A stretch of DNA of 64,000 nucleotides from Pegoplata infirma (taxonomy: Eukaryota > Arthropoda > Insecta > Diptera > Anthomyiidae): positions 200,594,581-200,658,580 of the forward strand of contig OY992537.1 in NCBI GenBank assembly GCA_963921195.1, given 5' to 3'. Position 1 is the first letter of the stretch. Each line of letters starts with the position of its first letter. Below are positions 20,756 through 33,824 of the stretch, in pieces. The position numbers and the translations under genes were made by a program. The notes under the pieces were generated by a model that searched no databases, was not told the origin of the DNA, and was given only the letters and a program-made list of their open reading frames with translations.

Positions 20756-21242
20756 AAACTGATCGTTCTTTTCATTTCGATTTGCTATGGCGATAGTAAG
20801 CGATTTCAAAATAGTTTGTAGTGTTGGAACCGTAGTGATAACGTTATGGTAGTGCATATGCCCTCTGCTCCAAGTTAAGCGAGCTTAACGTACATCCGCA
20901 TGGTTGAATTTTCTAGTTACTCGGCCTTCAAACTTCTTATACATACGTTCTTTCCTTTTCCAATTTGCTACAGTAAGGGATTTCGAAATAATTTATAGTG
21001 TTGGAATCGTAGTGATAACATTTCTGGTGGTGCATATGTCCTCTTCTCCAAGTTGAGTGAGCTTAACGTTACTCGGCCTCAAAACTGCTTATACGATCTA
21101 TCATTTCCAATTTGTTATGGCGACATTAAGGGATTTCAAAATAGTTTGCAGTATTGCAATCGCAGTGAAAACATAATGGTGGTGCATATGCCCTCTCCAC
21201 GAAGTTGCACGAGATTAACGAAGCTGCGTAGTTTAATTTTCT
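20742..21242 (+). repeat. Three diverged tandem units of about 150-175 bp
   Basis: Units start with GTTACTC at 20742, 20916 and 21068. Each contains AAAAC or AAACT, then AATTTGYTATGG-like and GGATTTCRAAATA-like strings, and each ends in GGTGCATATGYCCTC. An open frame of 113 codons starts in the third unit but is not preserved in the other two, so it is probably not a gene. Confidence 0.8.
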
Positions 21243-21619
21243 TCAACATCAAAGCACTCTATATTATTGTATTTGCGACATATGTTCATTTACTCATTTT
21301 AAATATGATCTTGTTTTGGAATAAAATGTCCACGCTTATACTTGTTATGACGATGAACTGGAAAAAAATAATACATATGATTTTTAAATTCTAAATTCAT
21401 TTAAAATTCTAATAAAAACTTACCTTTTCCATTTTCTTTATGTAAAAGTAACTTTTTTAATCAGAATATTTTGCAACTAGGAAACAATATTTTTTAAATT
21501 ATTGATACGAATCGGTATTAAGATATAAATATGGTAATAAAATATAATTTCAATCGTACAAAACTTTTATTTTGTAATTCCGGTGGATATTTTCACACAC
21601 ATGCACTAAAATTTAACAT
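21243..21619. other. AT-rich DNA without recognisable gene
   Basis: Nothing beyond low-complexity AT-rich sequence between the tandem repeat and the right CATATATG arm of the foldback element. Confidence 0.5.
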
Positions 21620-22033
21620 TTTATGATAACATATATGTTTCCATATATGATATCATATATGGCACATATTTTATATACGGCCACATATATGGGATCGTTT
21701 CTTGCATATATGGTCACATATATGTTTCCATATATTTCATATATGATCGTATAAAGATCTATATATAAGCATATATGAACATACACATTTATTTTTAGCC
21801 GGGATTAGAATAACTAAACATACATATAAAATTAATGATTTACAAACATACAAGTGTATTGGTTAACCACATAAAGTTGGTTGTCAAAATATTTTTTTTT
21901 TTTAAATTTAGAAAATAATAAAATCAAACAGAACTGATGATAATTTTAAAACAGGGTTGGCTATGAATATGATTTTCAAATACCTCCAAAAGTGGGAGGG
22001 CGCCGTGAAATATCTTTCAATGAAATAAGTTTT

Positions 22034-22940
22034 AAGAAAACCAATTAGAAAAGTTAAATTCGACTTGGCCGAATTTTTAATTACTTCCTTAATGGACAAA
22101 ATGTGTTTTCAGTCATTTTCGAAAAAAAAAAATTTATTTTTGAGTAGGTTTATTCTAGCTCGAGGCCAATATTTCCTTTCCTAATTAAAGCTATGATAGT
22201 CTCATAGAATAATTTTCAAGAAAATTATTTTTCTGTTTTAAATTTATTTTTGTCTTTCGGAATTTATCAGATTCCATTGTCAAGACTATTTAGCAAATAT
22301 AAAAACCCTATACTACAAGTCGCAAAAAGTGAACATTAGTTATTTAAATTCACTATGCTTCTGGTATTATAGTGTTTTTTATATGCTAAATAGTCCTGAC
22401 AATGGATTCTTACATATTCGGAAAACAAAAAATTATTCTTTAACACATTGTTTTAATTAGTTAAGAAAATAATGGCAACGACCTGGAATAAACCTACTCA
22501 AAATATAATATTTTAAAGGTCGACTAAAAATAATTTTTATTTTTTAATAAAAATTATTCAGAATCTAAGAAAAATAATTCTAAGAGTTAAATTCGACTTG
22601 GCAGAATTCATAAATTAAAAATTTAATAAAAACAACTGTGGCCTCGAGCTTGTCTGTTAATTATAAAAGAATTGTTTTTAATGTAAAAACATTTTGAGTG
22701 ACAAAATCATTCCGATTTCAATAAAATTTAATACCCACCTGACTAAAAAATATGCCAAGAATCAGCAGCACCCAAGAAGTGTTTCGAAAGCTTTTTCAAC
22801 AGACATATGGGCAGACGGACAGACGGACAGACATCTTTAGGTCGTCTTAAAATTGATCTATTAATTTTAAGGGGCAAAAATACTTGCAACAACCGTGTGG
22901 AGTAGTGTAATCGGTCTTGGTCGCCTATCATTTCCTTATT
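22034..22940 (+). mobile_element. mini-me-like element, family 3, decayed
   Basis: The left end has AAAAGTTAAATTCGACTTGG and CCGAATTTTTAATTACT. The right part has GACGGACAGACGGACAGACA at 22814-22833, a core TTTAGGTCGTC and TTGATCTATTAATTTTAAGG, and ends with CGGTCTTGGTCGCC. The layout matches families 1 and 2 but the sequence is distinct. It carries a foldback insertion at 22138-22505 and a repeat of its own left end near 22583. Confidence 0.6.
22138..22505. mobile_element. Foldback element with arms of about 165 bp
   Basis: TTTTGAGTAGGTTTATTC on the left is answered by GAATAAACCTACTCAAAA on the right. The inner arms CCATTGTCAAGACTATTTAG and CTAAATAGTCCTGACAATGG also pair, leaving a loop of about 45 bases near 22340. 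Arms differ at several positions. No coding sequence. Confidence 0.82.
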
Positions 22941-23617
22941 TTATTGTTTCATTTCATATTTAAAACCGCTTTCGTTTATTTAAATGTATTTTCCACAAAT
23001 ATTATGACATTTATAATGAAAATTATGCTATTATTATTATTATTATTTTTCAAGAAGTCTCTTTGAAAGAAAATGTGCTACAAAAAATTAAAAAAAAAAA
23101 AATTTAAAACAGCATCCTTTAATTATTTCACATAAAGGAAAAACAAAAGGAAATTAAAGAATCTTACACCTACACACTTTTTCTACCGACACAATTTCAT
23201 TATAAATAAAAGGAAAATAAATACATAAATGAGGGAAAACTGTGCAACAAAAAAAAATATAATAAGGCAAAAATGGAAAGTAAGCAAAAAAGAAAAGGTT
23301 AAACAAAATAATAATGATGATTATTAAATATAACAGTTTGAGAAATTAAAATAAAGGAACTGGGATCAAGATTAATTTGCAAGAAATCAAGGCTTGAAAT
23401 TTAATTTTGACATTTTTTTCTGATTCTAGAAAAGATTTTTAGATTTGAAAAAAAAAAATATTCTTTAAAAGTTAGTGCTTTTAAACGAATTTACCGGAGT
23501 ATATCACAATTTAAGTTCACACACTTATATATACCCGCACCAACATAACCTCTCACCTAAATAGTTTACTATTTCAAAGAAGTACACAGGAGAGGGAGCA
23601 TAAACCTTTCTAAAGGA
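22941..23617. other. AT-rich DNA with a (TTA)n microsatellite
   Basis: A short ATT/TTA microsatellite lies at 23030-23048 and many A-tracts follow. No gene is recognisable. Confidence 0.55.
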
Positions 23618-24716
23618 ACATTTTTTCAGAATCTGAGATTCTTATTATAAGAAAAATATCTCAGAATCTGAGACATTTTCTATAAGAAAAATGTCTCAGA
23701 ATCTGAGACTTTTTCTATAAGAAAAATGTCTCAGAATCTGAGACTTTTTCTATAAGAAAAATGTCTCAGAATCTGAGACTTTTTCTATAAGAAAAATGTC
23801 TCAGAATCTGAGACTTTTTCTATAAGAAAAATGTCTCAGAATCTGAGACTTTTTCTATAAGAAAAATGTCTCAGAATCTGAGACTTTTTCTAAAAGAAAA
23901 ATGTCTCAGAATCTGAGACTTTTTCTATAAGAAAAATGTCTCAGAATCTGAGACTTTTTCTATAAGAAAAATGTCTCAGAATCTGAGACTTTTTCTATAA
24001 GAAAAATGTCTCAGAATCTGAGACTTTTTCTATAAGAAAAATGTCTCAGAATCTGAGACTTTTTCTATAAGAAAAATGTCTCAGAATCTGAGACTTTTTC
24101 TATAAGAAAAATGTCTCAGAATCTGAGACTTTTTCTATAAGAAAAATGTCTCAGAATCTAAGACTTTTTCTATAAGAAAAATGTCTCAGAATCTGAGACT
24201 TTTTCTATAAGAAAAATGTCTCAGAATCTGAGACTTTTTCTATAAGAAAAATGTCTCAGAATCTGAGACTTTTTCTATAAGAAAAATGTCTCAGAATCTG
24301 AGACTTTTTCTAAAAGAAAAATGTCTCAGAATCTGAGACTTTTTCTATAAGAAAAATGTCTCAGAATCTGAGACTTTTTCTATAAGAAAAATGTCTCAGA
24401 ATCTGAGACTTTTTCTATAAGAAAAATGTCTCAGAATCTGAGACTTTTTCATAAGAAAAATGTCTCAGAATCTGAGACTTTTTCTATAAGAAAAATGTCT
24501 CAGAATCTGAGACTTTTTCTATAAGAAAAATGTCTCAGAATCTGAGACTTTTTCTATAAGAAAAATGTCTCAGAATCTGAGACTTTTTCTATAAGAAAAA
24601 TGTCTCAGAATCTGAGACTTTTTCTATAAGAAAAATGTCTCAGAATCTGAGACTTTTTCTATAAGAAAAATGTCTCAGAATCTGAGACTTTTTCTATAAG
24701 AAAAATGTCTTAGAAA
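23618..24716 (+). repeat. 35-bp minisatellite, main array (about 31 units)
   Basis: The unit is GTCTCAGAATCTGAGAC followed by TTTTTCTATAAGAAAAAT. Units are almost identical across 1.1 kb; variants are few (TAAAAG at 23891 and 24311, TCTAAG at 24157, a 1-bp loss at 24450). Edge units are diverged, as expected for arrays homogenised by unequal exchange. The first module is an 8-bp inverted repeat with one central base; the second is nearly self-complementary. Confidence 0.97.
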
Positions 24717-25194
24717 TCACAGACGTTTTCCTTGGGGAAATTTCTAGAACTCTCGAAATAAAATTTTTTGGTACGCCTTTTCTTTTACCTACATATGAGG
24801 TTTTTAGATTAAAATTTAATAAAAGGTTTGTGATTATAACCAACAAAAGAAAATATAACTGTGTTGGTAGCTTGTTGTTTTCAAGTTTGTAAACTTAGAA
24901 GTATGCATGTGTCTGTGTGAACAATTTTACTTTTAAAGCTTAAATAAAATACATAAATTATGCGCGTTTTTTTTTTTTCTTTTGTGTTTTGCATAATCTA
25001 CAAAATTAAGTCTACCCAAGTGTTGGCATTTTTACATTTTAGCCCAAAAGCCAAAAATATTCGCTCCTTCTTGTATATGTAAGAGAATTTATGTTCAGGT
25101 ACAGTGGCACGCAATTTAAATGGTACATTAGAACACAAAGTAAACAAAATTAAGCAGAAATATTTTCAAACGAGTTTTATTTTAAAAAATGTGG
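24717..25194. other. AT-rich DNA without recognisable gene
   Basis: Spacer between the 35-bp array and the 300-bp repeat. Nothing recognised. Confidence 0.5.
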
Positions 25195-26440
25195 ATAAGG
25201 TACTTTATCAAGCCAAATGTGGTACGAGGGTCGTAGTAAAAATTAAAGTTATATAAAGACAATTTAAAAAAAAAATTTAAACATATTTCTAATTGTAAAT
25301 CAATTTTTTTTATTCTACTTTAAAAATGGACCTAAAAATATTTAAAAAAAAAAATTCTAAAAAATTTCTTAATATAATAAAATTTCCAGTTCGACCCTCG
25401 TAGCACATTTATTATTAACTCAATCTGAACGCAACTAAGCTTAAATTAAAGCTTAATAAATTACCTACACAATGGCTTCCTTAGAATTAAACTTTTTTGA
25501 TAATATTGGTATTGCTAACTTTAGAAATGAACTTATATAAAAAATAAAAAAACATTTTATATATTAAAATTTTTTTTTTTTAAATACTAAGATTTTTTTT
25601 AAATGCTATTTTTTTTAAATACTACGTAAATCGTCTTTAAAATATTTTTTTAAGATGTTTAAAAAATCTCTTAATATCAAAAAATTTCCAATTCGACCCT
25701 CGTAGCACACTTCTTATTAATTCAATCTGAACGCAATTAAGCTTAAATTAAAGCTTAATAAATTACCTAAACAATGTCGTGCTTAAAATTAAACTTGTTT
25801 GATAATATTGGTATTGTTAACTTTAGAAATGAACTTAAATAAAAACAAAAAAAAAATAAATATTTCAATTTTTTTTTTTAAATACTAAGATTTTTTTTAT
25901 ATAATACTATTTTTTAAATACTAAGAAAATCGACTTTAAAAATATTTTTTAAATATGTTTAAAAAACCTCTTAATATAATAAAATTTCCAGTTCGACCCT
26001 CGTAGCATATTTATTATTTAATCAATCTGAACGCAATTAAGCTTAAATTAAAGCTTAATAAATTACCTACACAATGGCTTCCTTAGAATTAAACTTTTTT
26101 GATAATATTGGTAGTGCTAGCTTAGGAAATGAAATTATATAAAGACAAAAAAAAAATTAAATATTTCTAAATATTATTCTTTTTTAAATACTAAGATTTT
26201 ATTTTTGTAAAATACTATTTTTTTTTTTAAATACAAAAAAAATCGACTTAAAAAATATTTTTTAAAGATGCTTAAAAAATCTCTTAATATAATAAAAATT
26301 CCAATTCGACCCTCGTAGCACATTTATTATTAATTCAATCTGAACGCAATTAAGCTTAAATTAAAGCTTGATTAATTACCTACACAACACCGTTCTTAGA
26401 AAAAGAGTTGTTTGCAAATGTTGGTATTGCTAACCATTTT
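25195..26440 (+). repeat. Tandem repeat of about 300 bp, four units
   Basis: TCGACCCTCGTAGCA occurs at 25391, 25693, 25993 and 26306, giving periods of 302, 300 and 313. Each unit also has CAATCTGAACGCAA, AAGCTTAAATTAAAGCTTAA and AATTACCTA. The first unit is incomplete and begins in more diverged sequence. The last stops within about 135 bases. No open frame runs through a unit. Confidence 0.9.
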
Positions 26441-27296
26441 ATTGGACCACTTGAGGTGTGAACTACTGTATACCAGAATTTACGTTCTTGTATGAACATT
26501 TGTTTGTATAAATACCGAAAATACTTTTGGAAATAAGTGAAAACATGCATGAGTATAAACAGAGTAGTGGTATAAAATGTTTAAAATATTGTATATATAG
26601 TTTAAACACCTCAACCTCGTTTAACGGCCCTAATATAAGGAAAGTCAAAACACTACTGATACTGTCTTAGAATCTAAAAATATTTACGGTCAAAGAATTT
26701 GGAACTACAATATTTTTCAAAAGTATTGATTAATTTTAGAGTATTTCACTAAACGGCCAGAAACCCGCTGAAAGAGGTTTTGGTTTTTATACGTACGAGT
26801 GTTGAAATATTTGAATGCCAGGGTTATTGTTTAACAAATGTATGCTACAATGTAATTTAGCTGTTTTCTGTTGTTGCTTATTTTGGTTGCTGCTGCTGTT
26901 CAGTTGCTGTTGCATATATAAAATTTCTTGTGTAATGTATGCCTTTTCACCACGAATGAATTCCGTTGTCCTGTGTGTATAATTTTCAATGTTGTTACTT
27001 ATTGTATAACAATAAAATAAGCACAAGAACTTTATTTTGAATACGAATATAAAATGAAGCTGCATGTGAAATTTTCATAAAATTCTACTTCATTCCAAAG
27101 AAAAACACAATGTGATATAATGTACAAAAAAAAAAATCCACATTATTCTTTAGAATACTTTAAATTTTAAATAACAATGAGTTTAAATATAACAGAGGAG
27201 TTCTTACGTTTGCTTTCTGTATAAAATGAAGGTATTTCAGGCACTACATTAGGAAATAACACAAATGCTTTAGATATGTAACAGATTTTGAGAAAA
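26441..27296. other. AT-rich DNA before the satellite, with a CAG/CAA-rich patch
   Basis: A patch at 26870-26915 is rich in TGCTGTTGT-like triplets and on the reverse strand reads a short glutamine/asparagine-rich frame (26787-27065, 92 codons). Poly-Q coding exons are common in flies, but there are no splice or domain signs, so I do not call a gene. Confidence 0.4.
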
Positions 27297-28535
27297 TTTT
27301 AAGTTATCGATAAATCGATAACTTTTAAAATTTTGTATAGAAAATTTTAAATTATTGATCTATTGATTTATCAATTTATTATAGAAAATTTTAAATTATC
27401 GATCTATCGATAATTTTAACAATTTTCTATAGAAAATTTTAAATTATCTATCTATCGATAATTTTAACAATTTTCTATAGAAAATTTTAAATTATCGATC
27501 TATTATCGATTCTATAGAAAATTTTAAATTATCGATAATTTTAACAATTTTTTATAGAAAATTTTAAGTTATCGATACATCGATAATTTTAACAATTTTC
27601 TATGGAAAATTTTAAATTATCTATGTATTGATATTTTAAAATTTTCTATAGAAAATTGTTAAAATTATCGATAATTTAAAATTTTCTATAGAAAATTGTT
27701 AAAATTATCGATAATTTAAAATTTTCTATAGAAAATTGTTAAAATTATCGATAATTTAAAATTTTCTATAGAAAATTGTTAAAATTATCGATAATTTAAA
27801 ATTTTCTATAGAAAATTGTTAAAATTATCGATGTATCGATAATTTAAAATTTTCTATAGAAAATTGTTAAAATTATCGATAATTTAAAATTTTCTATAGA
27901 AAATTGTTAAAATTATCGATGTATCGATAATTTAAAATTTGCTATAGATAATTGTTAAAATTATCGATGTATCGATTTCTATTGAAAATTGTTAAAATTA
28001 TCGATGTATCGATAATTTAAAATTTTCTATAGAAAATTGTTAAAATTATCGATCTATCGATAATTTTAACAATTTTGTATAGAAAATTTTAAATTATCGA
28101 TCTATCGATAATTTTAACAATTTTCTATAGAAAATTTTAAATTATCGATCTATCGATAATTTTAACAATTTTCTATAGAAAATTTTAAATTATCGATCTA
28201 TCGATAATTTTAACAATTTTCTATAGAAAATTTTAAATTATCGATCTATCGATAATTTTAACAATTTTCTATAGAAAATTTTAAATTATCGATCTATCGA
28301 TAATTTTAACAATTTTCTATAGAAAATTTTAAGTTATCGATCTATCGATAATTTTAACAATTTTCTATAGAAAATTTTAAATTATCGATCTATCGATAAT
28401 TTTAGCAATTTTCTATAGAACATTTTAAATTATCGATCTATCGATAATTTTAACAATTTTCTATAGAAAATTTTAAATTATCGATCTATCGATAATTTTA
28501 ACAATTTTCTATAGAAAATTTTAAATTATCGATGT

Positions 28536-30531
28536 ATCGATAATTTAAAATTTTCTATAGAAAATTGTTAAAATTATCGATGTATCGATAATGTAAAATT
28601 TTCTATAGAAAATTGTTAAAATTATCGATGTATCGATAATTTAAAATTTTCTATAGAAAATTGTTAAAATTATCGATATATCGATAAATTAAAATTTTCT
28701 ATAGAAAATTGATAGAATTATCGAAAGATCGATAATTTAAAATTTTCTATAGAAAATTGTTAGAATTATCGAAAGATCGATAATTTAAAATTTTCTATAG
28801 AAAATTGTTAGAATTATCGAAAGATCGATAATTTAAAATTTTCTATAGAAAATTGTTAAAATTATCGATAGATCGATAATATAAAATTTTCTATAGAAAA
28901 TTGTTAAAATTATCGATAGATCGATAATTTAAAATTTTCTATAGAAAATTGTTTAAAATTATCGATAGATCGATAATTTAAAATTTTCTATAGAAAATTG
29001 TTAAAATTATCGATAGATCGATAATTTAAAATTTTCTATAGAAAATTGTTAAAATTATCGATAGATCGATAATTTAAAATTTTCTATAGAAAATTGTTAA
29101 AATTATCGATAGATCGATAATTTAAAATTTTCTATAGAAAATTGTTAAAATTATCGATAGATCGATAATTTAAAATTTTCTATAGAAAATTGTTAAAATT
29201 ATCGATAGATCGATAATTTAAAATTTTCTATAGAAAATTGTTAAAATTATCGATAGATCGATAATTTAAAATTTTCTATAGAAAATTGTTAAAATTATCG
29301 ATAGATCGATAATTTAAAATTTTCTATAGAAAATTGTTAAAATTATCGATAGATCGATAATTTAAAATTTTCTATAGAAAATTGTTAAAATTATCGATAG
29401 ATCGATAATTTAAAATTTTCTATAGAAAATTGTTAAAATTATCGATAGATTTAAAATTTTCGATAGATCGATAATTTAAAATTTTCTATAGAAAATTGTT
29501 AAAATTATCGATAGATCGATAATTTAAAATTTTCTATAGAAAATTGTTAAAATTATCGATAGATCGATAATTTAAAATTTTCTATAGAAAATTGTTAAAA
29601 TTATCGATAGATCGATAATTTAAAATTTTCTATAGAAAATTGTTAAAATTATCGATAGATCGATAATTTAAAATTTTCTATAGAAAATTGTTAAAATTAT
29701 CGATAGATCGATAATTTAAATTTTCTATAGAAAATTGTTAAAATTATCGATAGATCGATAATTTAAAATTTTCTATAGAAAATTGTTAAAATTATCGATA
29801 GATCGATAATTTAAAATTTTCTATAGAAAATTGTTAAAATTATCGATAGATCGATAATTTAAAATTTTCTATAGAAAATTGTTAAAATTATCTATAGATC
29901 GATAATTTAAAATTTTCTATAGAAAATTGTTAAAATTATCGATAGATCGATAATTTAAAATTTTCTATAGAAAATTGTTAAAATTATCGATAGATCGATA
30001 ATTTAAAATTTTCTATAGAAAATTGTTAAAATTATCGATAGATCGATAATTTAAAATTTTCTATAGAAAATTGTTAAAATTATCGATATCGATAGATCGA
30101 TAATTTAAAATTTTCTATAGAAAATTGTTAAAATTATCGATGTATCGATAATGTAAAATTTTCTATAGAAAATTGTTAAAATTATCGATGTATCGATAAT
30201 TTAAAATTTTCTATAGAAAATTGTTAAAATTATCGATATATCGATAAATTAAAATTTTCTATAGAAAATTGATAGAATTATCGAAAGATCGATAATTTAA
30301 AATTTTCTATAGAAAATTGTTAGAATTATCGAAAGATCGATAATTTAAAATTTTCTATAGAAAATTGTTAGAATTATCGAAAGATCGATAATTTAAAATT
30401 TTCTATAGAAAATTGTTAAAATTATCGATAGATCGATAATATAAAATTTTCTATAGAAAATTGTTAAAATTATCGATAGATCGATAATTTAAAATTTTCT
30501 ATAGAAAATTGTTAAAATTATCGATAGATCG
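28536..30531 (+). repeat. Higher-order duplication inside the satellite (offset 1560 bp)
   Basis: A block of about 415 bases with rare variants (GTATCGATAATG, ATATCGATAAATT, three GAATTATCGAAAGATCG units, then GATAATATAAA) at 28536-28951 recurs without difference at 30096-30511. Such a run of shared private variants means a segment was duplicated or converted as a whole. Confidence 0.88.
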
Positions 30532-33500
30532 ATAATTTAAAATTTTCTATAGAAAATTGTTAAAATTATCGATAGATCGATAATTTAAAATTTTCTATAG
30601 AAAATTGTTAAAATTATCGATAGATCGATAATTTAAAATTTTCTATAGAAAATTGTTAAAATTATCGATAGATCGATAATTTAAAATTTTCTATAGAAAA
30701 TTGTTAAAATTATCGATAGATCGATAATTTAAAATTTTCTATAGAAAATTGTTAAAATTATCGATAGATCGATAATTTAAAATTTTCTATAGAAAATTGT
30801 TAAAATTATCGATAGATCGATAATTTAAAATTTTCTATAGAAAATTGTTAAAATTATCGATAGATCGATAATTTAAAATTTTCTATAGAAAATTGTTAAA
30901 ATTATCGATAGATCGATAATTTAAAATTTTCTATAGAAAATTGTTAAAATTATCGATAGATCGATAATTTAAAATTTTCTATAGAAAATTGTTAAAATTA
31001 TCGATAGATCGATAATTTAAAATTTTCTATAGAAAATTGTTAAAATTATCGATAGATCGATAATTTAAAATTTTCTATAGAAAATTGTTAAAATTATCGA
31101 TAGATCGATAATTTAAAATTTTCTATAGAAAATTGTTAAAATTATCGATAGATCGATAATTTAAAATTTTCTATAGAAAATTGTTAAAATTATCGATAGA
31201 TCGATAATTTAAAATTTTCTATAGAAAATTGTTAAAATTATCTATAGATCGATAATTTAAAATTTTCTATAGAAAATTGTTAAAATTATCGATAGATCGA
31301 TAATTTAAAATTTTCTATAGAAAATTGTTAAAATTATCGATTGATCGATAATTTAAAATTTTCTATAGAAAATTGTTAAAATTATCGATAGATCGATAAT
31401 TTAAAATTTTCTATAGAAAATTGTTAAAATTATCGATAGATCGATAATTTAAAATTTTCTATAGAAAATTGTTAAAATTATCGATAGATCGATAATTTAA
31501 AATTTTCTATAGAAAATTGTTAAAATTATCGATAGATCGATAATTTAAAATTTTCTATAGAAAATTGTTAAAATTATCGATAGATCGATAATTTAAAATT
31601 TTCTATAGAAAATTGTTAAAATTATCGATAGATCGATAATTTAAAATTTTCTATAGAAAATTGTTAAAATTATCGATAGATCGATAATTTAAAATTTTCT
31701 ATAGAAAATTGTTAAAATTATCGATAGATCGATAATTTAAAATTTTCTATAGAAAATTGTTAAAATTATAGATAGATCGATAATTTAAAATTTTCTATAG
31801 AAAATTGTTAAAATTATCGATAGATCGATAATTTAAAATTTTCTATAGAAAATTGTTAAAATTATCGATAGATCGATAATTTAAAATTTTCTATAGAAAA
31901 TTGTTAAAATTATCGATAGATCGATAATTTAAAATTTTCTATAGAAAATTGTTAAAATTATCGATAGATCGATAATTTAAAATTTTCTATAGAAAATTGT
32001 TAAAATTATCGATAGATCGATAATTTAAAATTTTCTATAGAAAATTGTTAAAATTATCGATAGATCGATAATTTAAAATTTTCTATAGAAAATTGTTAAA
32101 ATTATCGATAGATCGATAATTTAAAATTTTCTATAGAAAATTGTTAAAATTATCGATAGATCGATAATTTAAAATTTTCTATAGAAAATTGTTAAAATTA
32201 TCGATAGATCGATAATTTAAAATTTTCTATAGAAAATTGTTAAAATTATCGATAGATCGATAATTTAAAATTTTCTATAGAAAATTGTTAAAATTATCGA
32301 TAGATCGATAATTTAAAATTTTCTATAGAAAATTGTTAAAATTATCGATAGATCGATAATTTAAAATTTTCTATAGAAAATTGTTAAAATTATCGATAGA
32401 TCGATAATTTAAAATTTTCTATAGAAAATTGTTAAAATTATCGATAGATCGATAATTTAAAATTTTCTATAGAAAATTGTTAAAATTATCGATAGATCGA
32501 TAATTTAAAATTTTCTATAGAAAATTGTTAAAATTATCGATAGATCGATAATTTAAAATTTTCTATAGAAAATTGTTAAAATTATCGATAGATCGATAAT
32601 TTAAAATTTTCTATAGAAAATTGTTAAAATTATCTATAGATCGATAATTTAAAATTTTCTATAGAAAATTGTTAAAATTATCGATAGATCGATAATTTAA
32701 AATTTTCTATAGAAAATTGTTAAAATTATCGATAGATCGATAATTTAAAATTTTCTATAGAAAATTGTTAAAATTATCGATAGATCGATAATTTAAAATT
32801 TTCTATAGAAAATTGTTAAAATTATCGATAGATCGATAATTTAAAATTTTCTATAGAAAATTGTTAAAATTATCGATAGATCGATAATTTAAAATTTTCT
32901 ATAGAAAATTGTTAAAATTATCGATAGATCGATAATTTAAAATTTTCTATAGAAAATTGTTAAAATTATAGATAGATCGATAATTTAAAATTTTCTATAG
33001 AAAATTGTTAAAATTATCGATAGATCGATAATTTAAAATTTTCTATAGAAAATTGTTAAAATTATCGATAGATCGATAATTTAAAATTTTCTATAGAAAA
33101 TTGTTAAAATTATCGATAGATCGATAATTTAAAATTTTCTATAGAAAATTGTTAAAATTATCGATAGATCGATAATTTAAAATTTTCTATAGAAAATTGT
33201 TAAAATTATCGATAGATCGATAATTTAAAATTTTCTATAGAAAATTGTTAAAATTATCGATAGATCGATAATTTAAAATTTTCTATAGAAAATTGTTAAA
33301 ATTATCGATAGATCGATAATTTAAAATTTTCTATAGAAAATTGTTAAAATTATCGATAGATCGATAATTTAAAATTTTCTATAGAAAATTGTTAAAATTA
33401 TCGATAGATCGATAATTTAAAATTTTCTATAGAAAATTGTTAAAATTATCGATAGATCGATAATTTAAAATTTTCTATAGAAAATTGTTAAAATTATCGA

Positions 33501-33824
33501 TAGATCGATAATTTAAAATTTTCTATAGAAAATTGTTAAAATTATCGATAGATCGATAATTTAAAATTTTCTATAGAAAATTGTTAAAATTATCGATAGA
33601 TCGATAATTTAAAATTTTCTATAGAAAATTGTTAAAATTATCGATAGATCGATAATTTAAAATTTTCTATAGAAAATTGTTAAAATTATCGATAGATCGA
33701 TAATTTAAAATTTTCTATAGAAAATTGTTAAAATTATCGATAGATCGATAATTTAAAATTTTCTATAGAAAATTGTTAAAATTATCGATAGATCGATAAT
33801 TTAAAATTTTCTATAGAAAATTGT

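Larger units (their letters stand above)
18173..21803. mobile_element. Foldback/MITE-like element with CCCGGCTAAAAAT ends, containing nested elements
   Basis: CCCGGCTAAAAATG at 18173 is the inverse of ATTTTTAGCCGGG ending at 21803. Inside each end lies about 150-250 bases of degenerate CATATATGAT palindromes (18185-18400 and 21620-21790). Similar architecture is seen in the shorter copies at 19518 and 59077, with CCCGAGTAAAAA ends. The 3.6-kb span includes a family 2 mini-me copy and one short foldback copy. No transposase is visible. Confidence 0.65.

Noticed and set aside
21053..21394. 113-codon open frame
   Set aside because: It starts inside a tandem repeat unit and is not conserved in the other two units; no domain or codon signal.
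26787..27065. Q/N-rich reverse-strand frame as a possible exon
   Set aside because: Short, no splice sites or neighbouring exons seen; triplet-rich non-coding sequence explains it.
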